DNA from: Thiobacillus sp.
GTDB lineage: Bacteria > Pseudomonadota > Gammaproteobacteria > Burkholderiales > Thiobacillaceae
Direction: 5' to 3'
Assembly (NCBI GenBank): GCA_030692355.1
Contig: JAUYCF010000040.1
Span: 1-64,000, forward strand
Length of the DNA: 64,000 bases
Shown: in pieces, positions 30,308 to 37,612 of the stretch
How positions within the stretch are numbered: position 1 is the first letter of the stretch
Layout of the letters: each line of letters begins with the position of its first letter
Translations under genes and position numbers: made by a program
Notes under the pieces: generated by a model
The model's database searches: none
What the model was told of the DNA's origin: nothing
Seen by the model: the letters and a program-made list of their open reading frames with translations, nothing else

Positions 30308-30394
30308 GCGCGAAAAGCGCCGCACCGCGTGCTCCAGATGCACCGCCAGATCGAGCGCGGCTTTCCAGACGGGTAAATGTCGGTAATGAGCCAT
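30308..30394 (-). pseudogene. Truncated avd-like (four-helix bundle, bAvd) gene
   Basis: The 29 codons MAHYRHLPVWKAALDLAVHL then EHAVRRFSR match the N-terminal helix of the bAvd/23S-intervening-sequence four-helix-bundle family, whose DGR members (Avd) bind the reverse transcriptase. Family members continue with a YHKYTLG-type segment; here the frame runs into unrelated sequence directly after FSR. It lies 127 bp downstream of the second DUF1566 gene on the same strand, the position avd takes in many DUF1566-type DGRs. A stand-alone four-helix protein not tied to a DGR is the alternative. Confidence 0.65.
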
Positions 30395-30426
30395 GATAAA
30401 AACAATCATTTCGCGGGCTTGTGGAA

Positions 30427-30444
30427 GGCCCGCCCCGGGCCGAA
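30427..30444. repeat. GC-rich repeat arm, copy 3
   Basis: GGCCCGCCCCGGGCCGAA, the reverse complement of the arm at 21854-21871 and one arm of the repeat at 5963-6026. It lies between the avd fragment and the stop of the second DUF1566 gene. Further on, GGCGAGGGCGCCGCTCCCAC (30476-30495) is another small palindrome. Confidence 0.5.
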
Positions 30445-30520
30445 TGCGTGGCGCTTGCATGGGAGCGACATTCGCGGCGAGGGCGCCGCTCCCACAGGGG
30501 GGCGGATCAGAAGAGCCAAA

Positions 30521-31249
30521 TCACTGTCCGCTACGCACAAGCCGAACGTAGTGGCTATCGGCCTTAGTGTCAGCATAGGGGTAGCCATAGCCGAAATCGA
30601 CGACCCAGGCGTAGGCCGGATCAGACGCATAAATATCGGCGCTCCAGTACCAACCGCTCTGCGTGGCGGGAAAGTAGGCGCTGTCGATGGCTGGCGACCA
30701 TGCGCCGTTATGCGCGATGGAGAGCAGTTCGCGCCGGGTGGGCAGGCGCCAGCCGGTGTTGTAGCCGCAGCGGGTGGCGGCGTTGGTTGCGGTGGGAAGC
30801 GTGGTGCTGGCGTAGATCGTCCAGTCGCCTTGACCGCTTTGCAGCGACCAGATCAGGTTGGTGACGTTGTCCCGGGTGCAGGCCCAGTCGGTGGATGGCG
30901 TAGCGGTCGCCGTGGCGGTGGTGTTGGCGACGAGGGTGCCGGTGCAGGTACCGCTGCCTTCCGCGTTGCCATTGAAGCAGATTTTGGTGTAGTCGAAGCC
31001 CTTCGCGCCCGCGCCGGTTTTGGTGAGCTGCCCCGCAGCCGCAGCCGCATCGCGCCCGAAGCGGCCGTCCTGACGGGGGTTGGCTGCGGCATCGCCGCTG
31101 TTGGCTGCGGTGCAGGCGACCAGGGCGGCGCCGTCGTAGCAGGTATCCTGGCCGGTGTCGTTGAGCAGGCCGGTGGGGCCGGCGGCATGCACGGAGAGAC
31201 TGGCGGCGAATAGCAGGGCGAACGAAGGAATACGCGGAAGACGGATCAT
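30521..31249 (-). CDS. DUF1566 protein, candidate DGR variable protein
   Basis: 242-residue exported protein: signal peptide (about 1-22, SVHAAG), an LNDTGQDTC ... GRFGRDAAAAAGQ N-terminal region, the DUF1566 core VTNLIWSLQSGQGDWTIY and GWRLPTRRELLSIAHNG. A terminal C-lectin segment, WYWSADIYASDPAYAWVV ... HYVRLVRSGQ, ends two residues after VRLVR. Ending exactly at VRLVRxGQ is the standard form of DUF1566 targets of DGRs. The segment between YWS and YVRLVR is rich in Tyr, Asp, Gly and Ser, as expected from mutagenised AAC/AAT codons. Its downstream neighbour is the avd-like fragment. Confidence 0.8.
   Translation of the reverse strand: MIRLPRIPSFALLFAASLSVHAAGPTGLLNDTGQDTCYDGAALVACTAANSGDAAANPRQDGRFGRDAAAAAGQLTKTGAGAKGFDYTKICFNGNAEGSGTCTGTLVANTTATATATPSTDWACTRDNVTNLIWSLQSGQGDWTIYASTTLPTATNAATRCGYNTGWRLPTRRELLSIAHNGAWSPAIDSAYFPATQSGWYWSADIYASDPAYAWVVDFGYGYPYADTKADSHYVRLVRSGQ
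30524..30688 (-). repeat. Variable-repeat-like segment 2 (VR2)
   Basis: The last 55 codons of the DUF1566 gene, gapless match to VR1 at 29013-29177. Variable codons sit in blocks (for example gat-att-tat, ggc-tat, tac-ccc-tat, gcc-gat-agc-cac) between invariant framework codons gcg-tct, ccg-gcc, gcc-tgg, gtc, aag and gtt-cgg-ctt-gtg-cgt. No template repeat with AAC-rich codons was found in the window. Confidence 0.65.
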
Positions 31250-31939
31250 GGTTTACGGTTCCGTGGAAGGATGTGAATAGAGAGGTGTTGATGGGCTGGA
31301 GGGGCTTGCTCCCGATAGCCGTATGCGGCGCGATGCCGTTGCGCCGATCGCGGCCAAGGCCGCGCCCACAAGCCTGGTGCGAACCCATAGAAGGGAGCTT
31401 GCCCCCGATAGGATTCACCGCGACCGCACCCGCAAGGGGTTGTAGGTTGTGTTGAGCGAAGCGAAGCACAACGCGGTATTGCCACGTATTCGTCAGCACC
31501 TGGTTTTTGGGCTGAGAGTAAGCATATGGGAGGTGTTGGGCTTCCTGCGTCAGCCCAACCTGCAAAATGCCGATCGCGGCCAAGGCCGCTCCTACCGGGG
31601 TGCGATTCGGTATGGCGCGGGGTGCTGCCTGAAAGCGGAACGAATATGGCGCGCGCCGCGGACTTCATCGCACGGGCGCGGAATGGGAAGGAATTATTGG
31701 CTTGACCTGGCAGCATGATGCGCCCCCCCCCTGAATCGATTTTTTAAATTTGATATCAGGGAGGTAAAGAATCTTCCCGTGAATGGCTTTTTAACATTGA
31801 AATAATTCCCACACAAGCCACATGGCCTAAGCCTTTCGGCCTGGTCCGACCAGGCAAGCCGAGTACGCCGGGAAAAGCGGGGCAAGACTCGCAGTCCGGC
31901 GGAGCGCCGCCGCACGGCGCCCTTGCCGAACCGGGCTCT
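31250..31939. other. Repeat-rich noncoding stretch
   Basis: 690 bp with no convincing gene. It holds two REP-like arms GATCGCGGCCAAGGCCGC (31346-31362, 31572-31589) and a stem-loop GTTGGGCT/AGCCCAAC (31535-31559). A nine-C tract (31723-31731) and an AT-rich stretch (31732-31830) follow, with CCTGA/TCAGG ends around TTTTTTAAATTTG that may form a weak terminator for the upstream minus-strand gene. No template repeat or reverse transcriptase was seen. Confidence 0.6.
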
Positions 31940-33169
31940 TCAGATCAGGCCGTTGACGATGTCGAGCGCCATCGACGGCGCTGTCGAATACTTGCCCGTA
32001 TCGACGGACAGGTAGCGGCCCAATCTGAAAACCCCGAAATCGGAGCGGCGGTGCAGGGTCGAGTCGGGATTGGACAATTCCCCCTGGCCGGCGGCGAATA
32101 CCCAGCCGCCCCGTAGCGCCACCGATTTGCTCTGCTGCCTGATTTTGGCAACGCCTGGAAGCAGGGCTTCGAGATGCCGCAGCACGTCATCCTGGATTGC
32201 GGATTGTTGCGCATCGTCAAGCGACGGCGGAGAAGGAGGAGTCACATCCGAACTTTCCATCCGCAAGCCCGACGGATACCAGGACAGGTAAAAATCGCGC
32301 TGGTTGTAATTCTTGATGTCGCCAAAGGGTCCGGTGGCGATGATCGCGCTCGGCAAATCGACCGGCTCGGCGGTGCGCACGAACAAGGACAGCCGGTACC
32401 GGTTTGACCAGGGCCCGGCAGGCCTGAGGCCCGCCGTCTGGTCTATGGCCAGGCGCCCCTCCCACAGGGCATTGATGACGTGATCGTAGGGACCATATTC
32501 CCCCTGGCTGGACTCCAGCCGCCAGGGGCCATCCACTTCACCCGCAACGACGGGGCGGGCCGCCGTTATACGGACGCCCATGCATTTCTCGATCCTTGAT
32601 TCGGCGTCCAGGGCATCGAGCAAACGATCCGCGACCCAGTTGGTTGAAACCGAACGCTCGGGAACGCGGAATCCTGCAAGGATCTCCGGCGAGTCGGTGA
32701 TCGCGCCCAGTTCACGGGAAGTCAGCCTTCCTACCCGGCAGTCCGATACATCGACGAAGTAGCGTCCGGCATCCGGATGTTGATGAATCAGGTGCGCGAC
32801 CCGATGGAAATAGTCCTCCATCGCATCCGGCTGCACCACGGTCCGCCGATGGCATAGATAGATGTCGTCGGTCATGGTCGCGACCGGGTCAAGCGAACAG
32901 CCGGTCAGGGTTTCCAGAACGGGCTTGAACGATAGTCCGCCGCCCAGAACCTGGCGGGCCGTTTTCAGCGAGGGGTCCCCGCTGTAAATGAAGCCGAGAT
33001 GAATCTTGCCCTCGTTCCATCGGCTGGCGCACGACATTGGCTGCGGCGCGGCATCGAACAGGGTGACCGGAATCCCCCGGCGCGCGAGGAAAAGCGCGAG
33101 GGAGCTCCCCATGATGCCGGCGCCGAGGACGGCGATTCGATGGCTTTTTTTTATCATTCCGCCCTGCAT
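31940..33169 (-). CDS. FAD-dependent oxidoreductase (DAO-like) of a glycan cluster
   Basis: About 409 residues. The N-terminal Rossmann motif RIAVLGAGIMGSSLALFLAR binds FAD; RWNEGKIHLGFIYSGDPSL and a C-terminal RGGWVFAAGQGEL complete a DAO/GMC-like fold. The substrate is unknown. It lies 31 bp downstream of the FdtA-like cupin, which follows a family 2 glycosyltransferase, suggesting a role in making or modifying a surface sugar. The start could be the ATG at 33169 or, four codons later, at 33157 (MIKKSHRIAVLG); neither has an ideal ribosome site. Confidence 0.75.
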   Translation of the reverse strand: MQGGMIKKSHRIAVLGAGIMGSSLALFLARRGIPVTLFDAAPQPMSCASRWNEGKIHLGFIYSGDPSLKTARQVLGGGLSFKPVLETLTGCSLDPVATMTDDIYLCHRRTVVQPDAMEDYFHRVAHLIHQHPDAGRYFVDVSDCRVGRLTSRELGAITDSPEILAGFRVPERSVSTNWVADRLLDALDAESRIEKCMGVRITAARPVVAGEVDGPWRLESSQGEYGPYDHVINALWEGRLAIDQTAGLRPAGPWSNRYRLSLFVRTAEPVDLPSAIIATGPFGDIKNYNQRDFYLSWYPSGLRMESSDVTPPSPPSLDDAQQSAIQDDVLRHLEALLPGVAKIRQQSKSVALRGGWVFAAGQGELSNPDSTLHRRSDFGVFRLGRYLSVDTGKYSTAPSMALDIVNGLI

Positions 33170-33200
33170 CCTGACTGCCTGGAGGCTGACTCGGCCGGCC

Positions 33201-33713
33201 TCAGGTCCATTGTTCGATGTAGGAAGCCGGATCGTAGGGCTCGCTGGCAAAAACCAGAAGGACCGATCCTTCGTCCAGATATTTTTGCTGGCACCAGACG
33301 CCAGGACCGAGCAATAGGCCAACGCGCCCGGAATCCAGCAACAAGATGACTTCCTCGTCATGGCAGCGCATCAACACCTCGATGCTCCCATTCAAACACA
33401 CCAGCCATTGCTGACCGCGCCGGTGCGCATGCCCGCCGCGAACCATCCCGGCTGGAACATGGGTCACCACAAACGCCCTGGCAGGCAGGAACGGCATGGA
33501 TTCGAATGGAAACGGAAGCAGGGAGCCCCGTGTGTCGGAAAGAACCTGGCAAGGCGTCAGTCTGGCTGCTCCGCCGAAAAATTCAGTCGCAGCTGTCGCG
33601 CTCGCGGGCTCCGTAAAGGTTGGCAAACCGACTTCTCCAAAGTTGTGATCAGAATAAACGCCAGGGATGGGAGGCTGAACCAATCTGGCCGGGAACGGTG
33701 ATTTTTTGCCCAT
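33201..33713 (-). CDS. FdtA/WxcM-type sugar 3,4-ketoisomerase-like cupin
   Basis: 170-residue protein. Its cupin part matches FdtA/QdtA enzymes, which isomerise dTDP-4-keto-6-deoxyglucose: SDTRGSLLPF, VPAGMVRGGHAHRRGQQWLV with the metal/active-site histidines, then GVWCQQKYLDEGSVLLVFAS. The ATG at 33713 (GGAAG upstream) gives a 65-bp overlap with the end of the glycosyltransferase gene. The 45-residue N-terminal extension before the cupin is unusual, and a later start cannot be excluded. No dTDP-sugar synthesis genes are nearby. Confidence 0.78.
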   Translation of the reverse strand: MGKKSPFPARLVQPPIPGVYSDHNFGEVGLPTFTEPASATAATEFFGGAARLTPCQVLSDTRGSLLPFPFESMPFLPARAFVVTHVPAGMVRGGHAHRRGQQWLVCLNGSIEVLMRCHDEEVILLLDSGRVGLLLGPGVWCQQKYLDEGSVLLVFASEPYDPASYIEQWT

Positions 33714-34584
33714 TGGCTTCCATTCGCACCGTTGCGGCCTGATAAGGCTGGGAGTAGCCGGTCGGCTCACGCTTGAGTTGAGAATGAACCTGTGTCAGCC
33801 AGTTGATCAAAGGCACGCCGAGTTCGAGCTTTTCATCGCAGCCCAATTCCGAGTCCCACAATTCACGCATGCAGGCGGCGCTGACTTCATAATTTTGCCT
33901 GGCCGAAAAAGCCCAACTCCTGGACAGGCTGCCTGGCTTGTAAAATTTCAGGCACAAGGTTTCGGGTACACGGGCGAACTCACCGAGCAGGCTCATGTGA
34001 AACAACCATGGCCAATCGGCGGAAAACTCCCCAGCCCCATTGGTCTTCAGCCCCTGAATCTTGCCGGCCTCGCGCAGACGAAAAACGCCCCGGTTCGGCG
34101 CCCACCAATGCCCTGCGCGCAACAATATTTTCTTGCCGCGCTCGACCCTGTCGCGCAGGCCATCCAATTCGGTATACGCACAATGCGTCTGGCTGCCATC
34201 GACCGCGGTCAGGAGCAAATCCGAATAGCTCATCACCACCTCCGGCCGGCCATCCAGGACGGCGCACAGTTTTTCCACGTAAGTGGGTTCCAGGGTGTCG
34301 TCGTGGAAGGCAAAGTGCACGTAATCCGAGTCAGCCTGGCCGAGCAGAAAATTGCAATTCCCGACATAACCCAGGCGCCGCTCCTGCCTCACCACCCTGA
34401 ACCGGGTATCGCGCTCGCAATGCTTCCGGCAGACGCTATAGGTGTCGTCGTCGCAAAGGTCCACGGAAATGAGAACGTCGAAGTGATCGCGCGTTTGCGC
34501 GGACAACGAATCCAGGGTGGGCTGAATGAACTCCGCCGCCTGGTAAGCGGGCACAAGGGCCGTTACTTTTGTAGGTTTCTTCAT
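33649..34584 (-). CDS. Family 2 glycosyltransferase
   Basis: 311-residue GT-A fold transferase. VTALVPAYQAAEFIQPTLDS is the nucleotide-binding start, LISVDLCDDDTYSVC follows, and AFHDDTLEP is the DXD-like metal site. No membrane segments are visible. It heads the minus-strand group GT2, FdtA-like cupin and FAD oxidoreductase. Acceptor and donor are unknown; a decorated surface polysaccharide or glycoprotein is the likely product. Confidence 0.85.
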   Translation of the reverse strand: MKKPTKVTALVPAYQAAEFIQPTLDSLSAQTRDHFDVLISVDLCDDDTYSVCRKHCERDTRFRVVRQERRLGYVGNCNFLLGQADSDYVHFAFHDDTLEPTYVEKLCAVLDGRPEVVMSYSDLLLTAVDGSQTHCAYTELDGLRDRVERGKKILLRAGHWWAPNRGVFRLREAGKIQGLKTNGAGEFSADWPWLFHMSLLGEFARVPETLCLKFYKPGSLSRSWAFSARQNYEVSAACMRELWDSELGCDEKLELGVPLINWLTQVHSQLKREPTGYSQPYQAATVRMEANGQKITVPGQIGSASHPWRLF

Positions 34585-34663
34585 TCCGGATATTGATGCC
34601 GCGGTTACCCCAACAAAGCGTTACGCCGACCCCGATAAGCTTAACCGATCATCCATCCACGGG

Positions 34664-34915
34664 CTACGCCCCACTTGCCTGGGGACCCGCTTCCCGCTTG
34701 CAGCTGACCAATGAATCGGCGATTCCCCGGCGCAGCTCCATCAGGGCTGGTGAGAGGGAAGGAAGGTTCAATCCGCACACCAGCCTGAATACGGGTTCGT
34801 CCTTTTCAATCGGCTGCCATTCGGCATGGCGCGGATGCGCCGCCAGGTGATCGATCAGCGCTTCGTCGTCGGAAAATACCGCACGCGACAGGTGGCGATG
34901 CGTCGGGTTTGACAA
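34664..34915 (-). CDS. Hypothetical protein, 83 aa
   Basis: Starts with TTG four bases after the upstream stop at 34920. The sequence (HLSRAVFSDDEALIDHLAAH ... EPVFRLVCGLNLPSLSPALM) looks protein-like but matches no family I recognise. It may be a truncated remnant cotranscribed with the STAS gene upstream. Confidence 0.4.
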   Translation of the reverse strand: MSNPTHRHLSRAVFSDDEALIDHLAAHPRHAEWQPIEKDEPVFRLVCGLNLPSLSPALMELRRGIADSLVSCKREAGPQASGA

Positions 34916-34919
34916 TCGA

Positions 34920-35089
34920 TCATCCGCTTCGCCAGAACTTCACGCGTGCGGCGCAGGCTGTGGGGGGCGGTCTGAGTGAGGGGTCGATCGCAACCACTTC
35001 AGCCGGGGGTTTCAGCACCACCCGCCACGGCCCGTCTGCCAGGCCGGCATGACCAGCAGGCTGGCAAGCATGCCGGACAGAAAACGCAT
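34920..35089 (-). pseudogene. Possible frameshifted small exported protein
   Basis: The ATG at 35089 shares a base with the upstream TGA (TGATG) and encodes a good signal peptide, MRFLSGMLASLLVMPA, but hits a stop after 25 codons. Another frame over the same DNA continues as GLADGPWRVVLKPPAEVVAI and on to 34920. This suggests a small secreted protein broken by one frameshift near 35040. Confidence 0.3.
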
Positions 35090-35457
35090 CAGTCTTCCGA
35101 CTCGGGCAACTCGCCGCCCGCCACCCAGGCTTGCGCCAGTTCCAGTTCATCGAACAGACGGATATCCGCCGACATGAACATACGGTTCACCCACATGCTC
35201 CACGCTACCCACTGGTCGCCGGTGAGGATGGCGATGCGGCCGAAATCGTTCTTGTGTTCGCGTGAAAACTTAAGTTCTTCCCACGCCACGTCGACGCTGT
35301 AGGACAGCATGTCGCGCAAGTCGAACAGCAGGTTGACGGTACCCTGAAACTGGATGCCGTAGCACACCGCCTTCTCGAGCTCACGGTAATCGTCCAGCGT
35401 GAACTGCCCCATCACGGTGACGGCAATCAGGTTGTCCTTGGTGTTCAGGCTGATCAT
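35089..35457 (-). CDS. STAS/SpoIIAA-like protein
   Basis: 122-residue SpoIIAA-like (STAS/SEC14 fold) protein: MISLNTKDNLIAVTVMGQFT, VNLLFDLRDMLSYSVDVAWE, then GRIAILTGDQWVAWSMWVNR and FDELELAQAWV. Such proteins are small and stand alone in many proteobacteria; the role is uncertain. AAGGAG precedes the ATG by six bases. It starts 27 bp downstream of the DMT transporter gene. Confidence 0.8.
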   Translation of the reverse strand: MISLNTKDNLIAVTVMGQFTLDDYRELEKAVCYGIQFQGTVNLLFDLRDMLSYSVDVAWEELKFSREHKNDFGRIAILTGDQWVAWSMWVNRMFMSADIRLFDELELAQAWVAGGELPESED

Positions 35458-35484
35458 GGTGCTCTCCTTTGAAATGTGACCGAA

Positions 35485-36351
35485 CTATAGCGAATCGGAC
35501 TGCGCAGGTGTCGACGCGCGCACGGCCCACACACCGGCTGCCGCCACCACCGCCATGCCGATCCAGGCCGGCAGCGGCAGCCGTTCGCCAAACAGCAGCA
35601 CGCCGTACAGGGCGGAAAACCCGACCGTGGTGTAGGCGAGCGCGCCGACCATGAGCGTGCGGCCGCGATGATACGCACGCGTCAGCGCCAGCTGCGCCAG
35701 CGTAGCGGTGACGCCGATGCCGGCAAGCCACAGCCAGTCGGCTGACTGCGGCGCGTGAAATCCGGCCACCAGCATCCATGCGCCGCCGCCCACGGTCGCC
35801 AGCAGGGTGAAATAAAACACCACCCGCCACTCGGGTTCGCCCAGCCGGCCCAGCTGCTTGACGTTGACATAGGCCACCGCTGCGAGCATGCCCGACGCCA
35901 GCCCGGCCAGCGCCGGCAGCCAGGCCTGGTCCTGCAGCTGCGGACGCAGCAGCAGGATGATCCCGGCAAAGCCCAGCAGCACCGCACCGACCAGTCCCCG
36001 GCCGTGGTGCTCGCGCAGCCACCAGACGGACAGCGCCGCCAGGAACAGCGGCGCGGTGTAATTCAGGGTGACCGCGGTGGCCAGCGGCAGCCGCGCGATG
36101 GCGTAAAAAAACAGCACCAGCGCGATAAAGCCCGACAGTCCGCGCCAAAAGTGCGCCCGCCAATGGCGCGTGGCGAGCGGCGCCAGCAGCCGGCGACGGC
36201 TGAGGGCGATCCCCCCCCAGATGGCGACCAGTCCAAACACTGAGCGGTAAAACACCAGTTCCGCGGGCGAGAAGGTGGTGGACGCATGCTTCACCAGCAC
36301 GCCCATCAGCGCGAACAGGGCCGCCGCCACCAGCATCCAGCTTGATTTCAT
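35485..36351 (-). CDS. DMT-superfamily (EamA) transporter
   Basis: 288-residue inner-membrane protein with ten hydrophobic segments in two EamA repeats (WMLVAAALFALMGVLVKHA ... TLNYTAPLFLAAL; GLASGMLAAVAYVNVKQL ... VGFSALYGVLLFGE). Likely a drug or metabolite exporter; substrate unknown. The STAS-like gene follows on the same strand. Confidence 0.88.
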   Translation of the reverse strand: MKSSWMLVAAALFALMGVLVKHASTTFSPAELVFYRSVFGLVAIWGGIALSRRRLLAPLATRHWRAHFWRGLSGFIALVLFFYAIARLPLATAVTLNYTAPLFLAALSVWWLREHHGRGLVGAVLLGFAGIILLLRPQLQDQAWLPALAGLASGMLAAVAYVNVKQLGRLGEPEWRVVFYFTLLATVGGGAWMLVAGFHAPQSADWLWLAGIGVTATLAQLALTRAYHRGRTLMVGALAYTTVGFSALYGVLLFGERLPLPAWIGMAVVAAAGVWAVRASTPAQSDSL

Positions 36352-36488
36352 CGATGTCCCCGCTCCACTTCCATCGCCGCGATGTGCCGCCTGTCCGGCC
36401 TCGACGTGGGCGCGCCATGCCGATTACTGTTAAGGCAGCGGGCTAAATTTGTTAAAGTATCGCCCTTTCCCCGCTGGATTCGATATTC

Positions 36489-36731
36489 ATGGCCAAATCC
36501 CGCGCCACCCTCCCGCCCAAGGACTACGAGTCCGCACTGGCCGAGCTGGAGGCCATTGTGGCTGAAATGGAATCCGGCCAGTTGCCGCTGGAAGCCTCGC
36601 TGACCGTGTACAAGCGCGGCGCCGAACTGTTGCAGTATTGCCGCCGGCAGCTGGCCGATGCGGAACAGCAGGTGAAGATTCTCGAAAACGGGGCCCTGCA
36701 GCCTTTCAAGACCGAAGACACCGATGACTGA
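36489..36731 (+). CDS. xseB: Exodeoxyribonuclease VII small subunit
   Basis: 80-residue coiled-coil subunit that partners XseA in degrading single-stranded DNA. The family block YESALAELEAIVAEMESGQL PLEASL is present, interrupted here only by my spacing. As in many proteobacteria it is the first gene of xseB-ispA-dxs and overlaps ispA by 8 bp. Confidence 0.92.
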   Translation: MAKSRATLPPKDYESALAELEAIVAEMESGQLPLEASLTVYKRGAELLQYCRRQLADAEQQVKILENGALQPFKTEDTDD

Positions 36732-37611
36732 TTTTGCCGCCTGGATGCAAGGCTGCCAGGCACGCATGGAAAGCGTGCTGGCCGAGTGGCTCCCCCCTGC
36801 CAACATTGCCCCACAACGCCTGCACGATGCAATGCGTTATGCGGTGCTGGGCGGCGGCAAGCGGGTGCGCCCGCTGCTGGCGTTTGCCGCCGGCGAAGTC
36901 ACCGGCGCGTCCCCCGAACGCGTGCAGCACGCCGCCGCCGCGGTGGAACTGATCCACGCCTATTCGCTGGTGCACGACGACATGCCGGCAATGGACGACG
37001 ACGCGCTGCGGCGCGGCAAGCCCACGGTGCACGTCGAGTTCGACGAGGCGACCGCCCTGCTGGTGGGCGACGCCCTGCAGAGCCTGGCGTTCGACATCCT
37101 CGCTTCGCAGCCGCTGGCCGACGATGCGGCCAGCCAGCTGAAGATGGTGCAGTTGCTGGCGCAGGCGGCCGGCTCGCGCGGCATGGCCGGCGGCCAGGCG
37201 ATCGATCTGGCCAGCGTGGGCAAGCCGCTCGACCTGACCGAACTCGAATTCATGCATATCCACAAGACCGGTGCGCTGATTCGCGCCTCGGTGCTGCTGG
37301 GCGCGCAATGCGGCAGCGTCCCCGACGCCACCCGCACCGCACTCGATCATTACGCCAAATGCATCGGCCTTGCCTTCCAGGTGGTCGACGACGTGCTCGA
37401 CGCCGAAACGCCCACCGCCACGCTGGGCAAGACCGCCGGCAAGGACGCCGCCAACAACAAGCCCACCTATGTCAGCCTGCTCGGTACGGCGCGCGCGCGC
37501 AAACTGGCGCAGGAACTGCGCGCCGACGCCCACGCCGCGCTGGCCGACCTCGGCGCACCCGCCGCGCGGCTGCGCCAGCTGGCCGACTTCGTGGTCGAGC
37601 GGACGTTCTGA
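36724..37611 (+). CDS. ispA: Farnesyl diphosphate synthase
   Basis: 295-residue trans-prenyltransferase that condenses IPP with DMAPP and GPP. First aspartate-rich motif: [10 protein letters not shown] near residue 80. Second: QVVDDVLD near residue 220. [14 protein letters not shown] and GGQAIDLAS are further signatures. It lies between xseB (8-bp overlap) and dxs (one base apart). Confidence 0.94.
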   Translation: MTDFAAWMQGCQARMESVLAEWLPPANIAPQRLHDAMRYAVLGGGKRVRPLLAFAAGEVTGASPERVQHAAAAVELIHAYSLVHDDMPAMDDDALRRGKPTVHVEFDEATALLVGDALQSLAFDILASQPLADDAASQLKMVQLLAQAAGSRGMAGGQAIDLASVGKPLDLTELEFMHIHKTGALIRASVLLGAQCGSVPDATRTALDHYAKCIGLAFQVVDDVLDAETPTATLGKTAGKDAANNKPTYVSLLGTARARKLAQELRADAHAALADLGAPAARLRQLADFVVERTF

Positions 37612-37612
37612 G

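Noticed and set aside
31723-31731. Nine-C tract as a phase-variation switch
   Set aside because: It lies outside any coding frame and not at promoter spacing for a recognised gene start, so nothing links it to switching.
28268-31939. DGR template repeat in the noncoding gaps around the DUF1566 genes
   Set aside because: I looked for the framework words (gcgtct, ccggcc, gttcggcttgtgcg and complements) outside the two coding copies and found none. A computed search with adenine wildcards would settle it.
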